64,000 bases of DNA from the NCBI RefSeq assembly GCF_012913485.1, contig NZ_CP051774.1, forward strand, positions 1,364,001-1,428,000, given 5' to 3'. Made by a program: the position numbers and the translations under genes. The notes under the pieces are model-generated. The model was given only the letters and a program-made list of their open reading frames with translations, was not told where the DNA came from and did no database searches. This DNA is from Luteolibacter luteus (GTDB taxonomy: Bacteria; Verrucomicrobiota; Verrucomicrobiia; Verrucomicrobiales; Akkermansiaceae). Shown here in pieces: positions 1-7,700 of the stretch. Positions within the stretch are counted from its first letter, which is position 1. The number at the start of each line of letters is the position of its first letter.

Positions 1-1
1 G

Positions 2-535
2 CTCCCGCTCGATCTCCTCGAAGCCGACCCGGCCTACCAGCAACTACTAGGCTCATCGTGGTATCAAGCGGGGAAACTCAGCCCTTGGTGCCGGGAACGG
101 GCAAAGGAAAATCTCGGAGCTCATCTGGAAGAAGCCCATCCCTTCAAGCCAGGCTTTCTCTTCGAGTCCGGGGTCCGCGACTTCGCGCGTTTCCCCTTCG
201 ACGGCGTGCTGTGGTATCAGGGCGAAACCAACGCGGAGATCCCGGACATGGCCTGGCAGGTGAAGGTCATGAGCGATCTCGTGAACGGCTGGCGGCGTTC
301 GCTCCAGCAGCCACACTTGCCCTTCTACATGGTCCAGCTCCCGCGCATTGGCGGGAATGACCCGTTGCGCCAGAACTGGCCCGAGTATCGGAAAGCCCAG
401 GCGAAAGTTGCAGCGACACTGAAAGGAGTAACTCTGGTGGTAACCCAGGATCTCGGCTGGGATTCCCCGGATGTCCATCCGCCCGACAAGCTACCCGTCG
501 CACAGCGCCTCGCGGGAGCCATTTTGAGGCACTAG
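2..535 (+). CDS. Sialate O-acetylesterase-like protein, 3' part (SASA family)
   Basis: The frame is open from the left edge, so only the C-terminal 177 residues are present. The stretch 'VLWYQGETNAE' (about residues 67-77 of the visible part) matches the conserved 'YQGE(S/T)N' block of the SASA/9-O-acetylesterase family. Near the end, 'GWDSPDVHPPDKLPVAQRLA' carries the D..HP..K pattern that holds the catalytic Asp-His pair in these SGNH-type hydrolases. The expected role is removal of acetyl groups from sialic acid or other acetylated glycans, usually by a secreted enzyme; substrate and signal peptide lie outside the window. The stop codon overlaps the convergent next gene within CTAG. Confidence 0.85.
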   Translation, partial: LPLDLLEADPAYQQLLGSSWYQAGKLSPWCRERAKENLGAHLEEAHPFKPGFLFESGVRDFARFPFDGVLWYQGETNAEIPDMAWQVKVMSDLVNGWRRSLQQPHLPFYMVQLPRIGGNDPLRQNWPEYRKAQAKVAATLKGVTLVVTQDLGWDSPDVHPPDKLPVAQRLAGAILRH

Positions 536-1533
536 AGATTTTTCAGGTCCAAAGCCGCCTCGATCTCCACGCCATCGCTCACCCAGGCATTCAATCGCGC
601 CGAAACGCCGGGAGCATAGAGCGACCCCTTCGAACCCAGCCCGTTGAAAACCACCCGGCCATCGGGCAGCGAACCAATGACCGGCTGGCTCTTCCGGATA
701 ATCGGCCGGACCCCGGCTTCATGGGCGATGACCTCGAAATCCTCTCCACCCAGCGCCCGAAGGATCTCCTCCACCCGCGCTCGGCCTGCCGCGGTCGGCT
801 CACCATCGAGCCGGTCCCACACATAGGTGGAGCCCGCCTTGAAAAGCCCCTGCCCCATCGGCACCAGCCAGCCACCGGCTCCAATGAGAATCCGATCGTC
901 CCGCCAAGCATCTGCCCTGACCGTGAGGATCTCACCCTTCGCACACCGGTGCATCCCAAGCCGACCGGCAATCAATCCAGCCGCGCCTTCACAGAGGACC
1001 TCCTGAGAACCTTCCAGCGCATCACCCCTGACCGTGGCAAAGAACGCTCGCGTCCCATCACAGAAGGCCTTTGTCGCCACCCGTCCACCGCCACGCAGCA
1101 CCACCGCCGCTCGCCATCCGGGCACATCCTCTTCCACACGCTCGATCCAATCTCGCGCCTCATCCAGCTTCCCGCCAACCTTTGCCCACTCCTTCTCCCC
1201 GACCATCCGCCAGACCGGCAGCGGGAACCACAGTTGGTGCCTCAAAACCTCGGCGACGCGGCCATAGAATTGCTCCGCTTCGGGAAGAAACTCTCCGAGC
1301 CTCCAGCTCGCATTGAAGTTCTTGCCGGTAACCGGATTGATCAAGCCCGCCGCCATCCGTGAGGAAGCCGCCTCCCTTTCGTCGTCCTGCCAGGTGAAGG
1401 CCTGCCCCCGGAACCAGCGCTGCCATGCCAGACAGCACCCCGCCAGTCCCATTCCGGTGATATGAAGTGATCGTTCGATGCTCGGATATTCCAATGCGTG
1501 ATCACCAAAGGCAATGGCAGACCAGGCTGCCAC
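532..1533 (-). CDS. FAD-dependent oxidoreductase (DAO/glycine oxidase-like)
   Basis: 333 aa from a GTG start. 'SLHITGMGLAGCCLAW' near residues 22-37 is a beta-strand plus GxGxxG dinucleotide fold typical of DAO-family flavoproteins (D-amino-acid oxidase, ThiO, C-terminal MnmC-like). The C-terminal block 'GRVVFNGLGSKGSLYAPGV' is the usual second FAD-contacting segment ('..GLGSRGl..aP..'). The substrate cannot be told from sequence. The start is uncertain: a TTG at 1494, just before 'EYPSIER', would give a shorter N terminus closer to the family norm, and neither start has a clear Shine-Dalgarno sequence. The gene converges on the esterase gene with a 4-bp overlap. No operon partner is apparent upstream, where the 1534-1715 gap separates it from the end of the giant gene. 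Confidence 0.75.
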   Translation of the reverse strand: MAAWSAIAFGDHALEYPSIERSLHITGMGLAGCCLAWQRWFRGQAFTWQDDEREAASSRMAAGLINPVTGKNFNASWRLGEFLPEAEQFYGRVAEVLRHQLWFPLPVWRMVGEKEWAKVGGKLDEARDWIERVEEDVPGWRAAVVLRGGGRVATKAFCDGTRAFFATVRGDALEGSQEVLCEGAAGLIAGRLGMHRCAKGEILTVRADAWRDDRILIGAGGWLVPMGQGLFKAGSTYVWDRLDGEPTAAGRARVEEILRALGGEDFEVIAHEAGVRPIIRKSQPVIGSLPDGRVVFNGLGSKGSLYAPGVSARLNAWVSDGVEIEAALDLKNL

Positions 1534-1715
1534 GAGGCATCGCAGCTCTCAAATGAGAGGGACGTCCTTCTTCCGAAGGAAGGAATGCTGCATGTTCTTC
1601 CGTCCCGGGCCTCTCATGACCGGCCTTTTTCAACATTCAAGAGCTGCGACACCTCGCGGCAGCGAAGCCCCCCGGCCCTCCTTGCGGAAGACCGGGGAAC
1701 CTACCTGTCCAAGAG

Positions 1716-4700
1716 CTACTGAAGGGTCACTTTGACCCGGCCCAGGCGTTTGCCGGCCGGCGCCGTGGTTCCGGAATCCGTGATACGGACCTGGCGGCGT
1801 CCGGAGGCAGGCGCGTCCTCAGTCGAGGTGGCCGTGCCCGTCCATCCCGCGCCATTCACCTGCTCCGCCACTTCTATCCAGGTGCCGAGATCATCAGAGA
1901 CTTCAATCTCGTAGCGGATGTCTGTCGGCACGGGATGCGGCAGGCTGAAGCGCAGGCGCAGCCGGTCTTTGCCGCCCGCTTTCACGACCTCGGGGATAAC
2001 CTCGCCAAACTGGGAATCATCGACACCGCCGGCGGGATCCAAACCGAAGGCATATTCGAGAACATTCGGAGTGCCGTCGCCATCGGGGTCCGCATCTGCG
2101 CCGACGATCGCCGGATCGCCGATCTCCTGCTCCGTGAAATGATCGGCGAGCCACAGATTGTAACCGCTGAGCGCAGGCACCCACGAAACACTATCAACCC
2201 ATCCCGCGTCCGCAGCGGAGCTACCGCTGGCATCCTTCACGTAGCGCCAGCGCAGCGTGTGAACTCCGGCAGGAATCGCATAGGACTTTTGGACCCAATC
2301 GACGTTGCCGGTGATACGTCCGCTCTGAAGCACCCCGTCGATGTAGAACTCGAGATAGTCCCCCGCCTGCGAGGAGACCTTCCATGCGAAGCCAAGTTGA
2401 CCGGAACCATTCACCGTGGTCTCCATCCAGCTCTGTTGGCCGTGGGCGATCGGCGCGCTCTGGGCCGCATCGACACCGTCGAAGCTGGTCACGATCTGAC
2501 CGGTCCAGATGCCATCCCCTGCGGTATTGTAGGAGAGGTTGTTATCCAGTGCCACGGGCAAGCTGGTTCCGAAGCCCGCGTTGATCGTCTTGTTCGCCAT
2601 CATCGTGAGCAGCAGCGGATTCTCCGTGCCGGTCACACCACCCGTCCAGCCGGTGAAGATCAGCCCCGCATTCGCTGTCGGCGTGAGGGTCACCACAGTG
2701 CCACGATCATACTTCGGCAGCTCCGGCGATTTCGCCACGGTGCCGAAGTTCGCATTCACGGTGAGGAAGTATTTCGCCGAGTTGATGTCATTCGGGATCG
2801 TGCCATCGGCAAACTCCACCGCATTCGTCACACCGTCACCGTCCGGGTCATGCGTCCCATTGTAGGTGCTGATGCTGCCGTTGAAGTAGGTGCGTTCCCA
2901 TGCATCCAGCAGGCCATCCCCGTCCTCATCTTCGGTCCCGGCGTTCTGACCGGAAATATTGATCAGGACGTTTGCAGGACCGGCACCATTGTTCACGATC
3001 CGCAGGTAGTAGGTCTGAGCAGGCTGCCAGGGCCAGGAGGTCGTGGTCAGCGGCTGGTTGAAGCTGCTGTTCGCCGAGCTGCTGTTGTAGTGCTGCCCAC
3101 CGCTTGTCCCGGGAAGGGTTCCCTGCTCAAGGCGAAGCTGAACCGTGGCCGGATGCGTGGTGGTCCACTTCAGGCGCGTGCCATCCGCGGGAGCCACGAT
3201 CTTATAGAGAACATTGCTTGCCGCGGGGACAGTCGTATCGATCACCCCGTTGTAGAAGCTCACAGGCGTCGCAGCCGCGATCGTCCCGCTGCTCGTACTG
3301 GTCACGCTGAAGGTGGCATCGGTGTTCGCGCGGAAGCCAGCATAGTAGGTATGTCCCGGACGGAGCGGCGGCGTATTGAAGGGATAGGTCGCCGGAGCAT
3401 CGTGCCCATTGGTCTCGTAAGGCCCCTGATTCTTGTTATCTGCAGCCCACGATTCGATCGAGCTGGTGCTGGTGCCGCTGTTTTGGCCGGAGGGCACGCT
3501 ATCCCGCAGCCACATCACCACATCGCCCACCTGCTGCGTGAACCCAAGACTCCAGTTCGCCGGAGCATCGACCGGCACGGTGAAACGGTAGTAGCGCCAA
3601 TCGCGGCCGATCAGGGTCTGGTTGCCGACATTCGCGTTCGCCAGGTCAAGGTCCGTGACTTGACCGGTGGACGCGATGAGCCGGTAGCGGGCATTGCTTC
3701 CACCCTTTGCCTTCACGCCGAAATACCAGCGGCCCGGTCGCAGATTTCGCTCGGTGCGGCCATCGAAGGGCACCCAGTTTCCATACTCGGAACCGCTGTC
3801 CTCCATCTTCCGGTGAACCAGAGCATCTCCGCCCGATTCCGCACCATTCGTGTCGTGATCCGTAGTCGGCACGCCGTCCTCGCGGATATAAAGATCGGGG
3901 TTGCCGCTGATAGCGCGAAGCTCCGTACGGAGCAGGCCCGAGTTCCCCACCGGAACATCGATGGCATAGAAGTGCCAATCATCCTGACCGATATCGACGC
4001 CGCGGTCGCCGGGCAAAGGATTACCGGAGCTGTCGTTGCCGCTGTCCCCGAAGGTGAAGTTGTGCCCTGCCGGCATCTGCCACGCGGGCCGCTCCAAGGT
4101 TACCGGATGGCTGGTGATGGTGTATTGGGTGACGCCGGTCGCCGTGACTTCGATGTACCAAGTCTCGTTGAAGGTGAGGAATGGCGGCACGATAAGGCCG
4201 GTATTTCCGGTGATGGTGACACCATTACCCGGATTCCCCCATTGCTTGTAAATGCGCAGGGTCGTGTCCCCTTGGCCATGATTCATCTTCACCTGCCAGC
4301 CAAGCACCGGTTGTCCCGAAAGCGTGGCGGGGACCTGAATTTCGTAGAACTGCTTCTGGGCATCTCCGAGTTGCTTCGTATCGGAGTGCGAGAAGCCGTT
4401 CCCGTTCAGGCTGGAAGCAAAGTTCAGCACGCCCCGCGACTTGGCCACGATCGTCAGATCCCCTGTCGCATCCGGGTAGGTGCTGGAAAGATCATCCGCA
4501 CGGAGGGTCAGGCTGTAGGTTCCGGCGGGAGGATTCGGCACCGTGATAATCGAATCGGCGATCACGCGTGCCGCACCACCGGCAGGTGTGGACGATTGGC
4601 CGCCACCGGTCGCATAGTCATTCACGGAGGTATCCGGGAAAGGAAGACGATTCCCGGACATGAGAGCCATCCGTGGATTGCCCGTGCGGTTGTTTAATTG

Positions 4701-7700
4701 CAGTTCCAAGCTAACCACACCCTGTGGCACGGTGAACTGGTAGCCCTTCACCTGGCCGCCCGAGAGACTGACCGCATGATTGATCGGAGCCAGACTGGCG
4801 GTGCCGAGATTGGTTACCGGAATCGATCCATTGCTCGCCAAAGTGCCTGTGCTGTTGCCCGTGCCGATCACCTGACTTGAAGGAGGGTTCACCCCTTCGG
4901 AGACGACTGCGATGTAGTAGTCGCCAGCCAGAACGTTATTCTGATTATTGGACGGCAAGAGCACGTAACGTTCCGCCCCGGCTTTCTGCAGCTTTGCCTG
5001 GCGGCTGTAATCGTCCTGCATGTCACCGTTGTAGACCGCGAGGCAATCCGGGATGGCTCCACGGCGGGCGGCGAGCATCATCTCGCCGGAAGTCGCTGCA
5101 TAGGTGAATTCCCAACTGGGCGTATTTGCAGGCACGGTCACCTTGAAATAAGCCGCCTCGCGCGCGGCGAGATTCTGGACGTTCACATTGCTGCCGGAAG
5201 CAAAGCCGAGCGCACCGACCGGGATCGCTTGGCCATCGCCGATAAAGCGGCTTTCAATCGTGTAGGCGCTCTTCTGTCCCGAAGTATTGTTGATAGGATC
5301 CGAACCATCGTTGTAGATCCCGATGAAATAGTTGCCCGGCTCAAGCGGGCGCCCCATCGCAGCCACGATCCGATCATCCACTCCACGACGATTTGAAGCG
5401 GCGGTATCATAGGTCCTGCCGGTCCAATCCGTCCCGGCTCCCCACTGGTAGCCGGATGGCCAGGTTGCGGAGGAAGATGGGCCCCAAGAGGACGAGGCCC
5501 CGTTATTGGTTCCCGTCGAACTGGGCAACTGATCGCGACGCACTACCATCTGGGGATTTCCACCGGTGATGTCTTTCAAGCGGAGATCCCAACCCTCAAT
5601 GCCGGCCGGAATGGTCACCTGATAGAACTTCCACGTGGTCGAGGGATGATCGGTGACATTGATCGTTCCTGCACCATTTGGAATCGTCTCGGGAGCTTGG
5701 GCCTGAATCACGAGTTTCGCCGTCGCATTCGGCCAAGCACTGCCCGCCTCATCCGCCCGGACCGTGAGGGTGCAAGTCCCGGCTGGCGGGCTGATCACAT
5801 TCACCAAGCTGCCACCGGTCTGACGCGCAAGTCCTCCGCTAAGGGTCGAAATCTGGCCCCCACCGGTGCCATAGTCATAGGCAGAGGAATCGGGCTGCGG
5901 TACGCGGGGCCCCGACATGAATGCCATCTGAGGATTCCCCGTGCGGTCCTCCAAACGGACTTCCATGCTCGAAGTTCCAGCGGGAACCGTGAAACGGTAA
6001 GTCTTCACCTGCGCACCTGCGAGCGAGATCTCCTTCTTGAGCCCGTCGAGGCTGACGGCACCGAGATCCTCCACCGCTGGGGAACCGAGGCTCGTGAAGG
6101 TGGCATTGCTATTACCGCTTCCCAGCACGTTGGAAGCCGGCGGATTCACCCCTTCACTGATGATCCCGATGTAGTAGTTGCCCGGGGTTATGAAGTCCTG
6201 GTTGTTATCCGGGAGCAGGGAATAACGCTCGCTCCCCGGTCGCTGCGTTTCCATCTGCATGCTGCCACTGGCCTCCTGGATGTTCCCACTATAGCCGGTA
6301 TTGAAATCCGGGATAGCTCCCCGGCGAACTGCCAGCATCGCCTCGCCCGCCGTGGGGCTAAGCGTGAACTCCCAACGCGGGGTATTCGGCGGCACGGTCA
6401 CCTTGAAGTAAGCTGCCTCGCGCGAGGTCAGTTCGGTCGCGGAAACCGACGAGCCTTCGGCAAAGGACACCTCGCCGATCGTGATCGCCTGGCCGTCGCC
6501 GATGCCGCGGCTTTCGATGCTGTAAGCAGCGGGCATGTTCGCAGTACCCGTGATCGGATCGCTTCCGGACTCATTGTAGACACCGACGAAGTAAGTGCCG
6601 GGAACCAAGGGCCGGTTCGCTGCTGCCACAAGACGATCCCCGATGGCACGCCGGGGAGTAGTGGAAGTATTGAAGGTGCGGCCTGTCCAATCGACCCCAC
6701 CTGCCCATTGATAGCCGGATGGCCAAGTGGTTTCACCCGAAGGTCCCCACGAACTGCTCGCACCGTTGTTCGTGCTGGTATTGAATGGCAGTTGATCGCG
6801 GCGGACCACCATCTTCGGATTTCCGCTGACGATGTTCGTAAGGCGAAGATCCCATCCCATGATCCCTTCCGGCACCGTGACTTGGAAGTAGCGCCAGGAT
6901 GTGGCGGCCTGATTGGTCACCGCTGCGTTTCCGGCATTGAAAGCAAGCAGCACCGGTGCATTCGCCATGATGGCAAGGTTCGCGCTGGCATCTGGCCAAC
7001 CTGCAGATTCGTCGGCCCTTACCGTCACGGTGTAGGTCCCGGCGGGAGGATTCGGGAGCGTGAGAAGATCATCCTCCATGATGCGACCGATCGAGCCCGC
7101 AGGCACGGAAGTCTGGCCGCCGCCCGTTCCGTATTCATAAGCGGAGGAATCCGGCTGCGGCACACGGGTGCCGGAAATCAACGTGAGCTGCGGATTTCCC
7201 ACACGATTGTCCAGGCGCACCTCAAGACTCGCAGTCCCGGAAGGAATCGTGAACTGATAAGCCTTTACCTGGGCACCCGCCAAGCTGACCGGCTGAATGA
7301 TTCCCGAAGCACTCGCAGCGCCGAGATCCTGCACGGCGAGCGGTCCAAGATTCGTGAGGATGGCGCTGCTATTACCGGATCCGATCACATTCGACCCGGT
7401 AGGATTGACGCCCTCGCTTACCACCGAGATGTAGTAGTCACCTGCGGTGATGGCGGTCTGGTTATTGTCCGGCAGCAGGAGGTAGCGCTCCGCACCGGTC
7501 TTCTGAACTTTCACTTCGCGCGAGGCTGTGTTCGAAAGCTCCTGCATGTTGCCGCTATAGCCCGCGAAGAAATCAGGGATCGTTTCGCGCCTTACTGCGG
7601 CAAGCACTTCTCCGGCCGTAGGGCTGAGGGTGAATTCCCAGCTCGGAGTATTGGGCGGAATCGTGACCTTGAAGTAAGCGGCTTCCCGTCGTGCAAGGTT

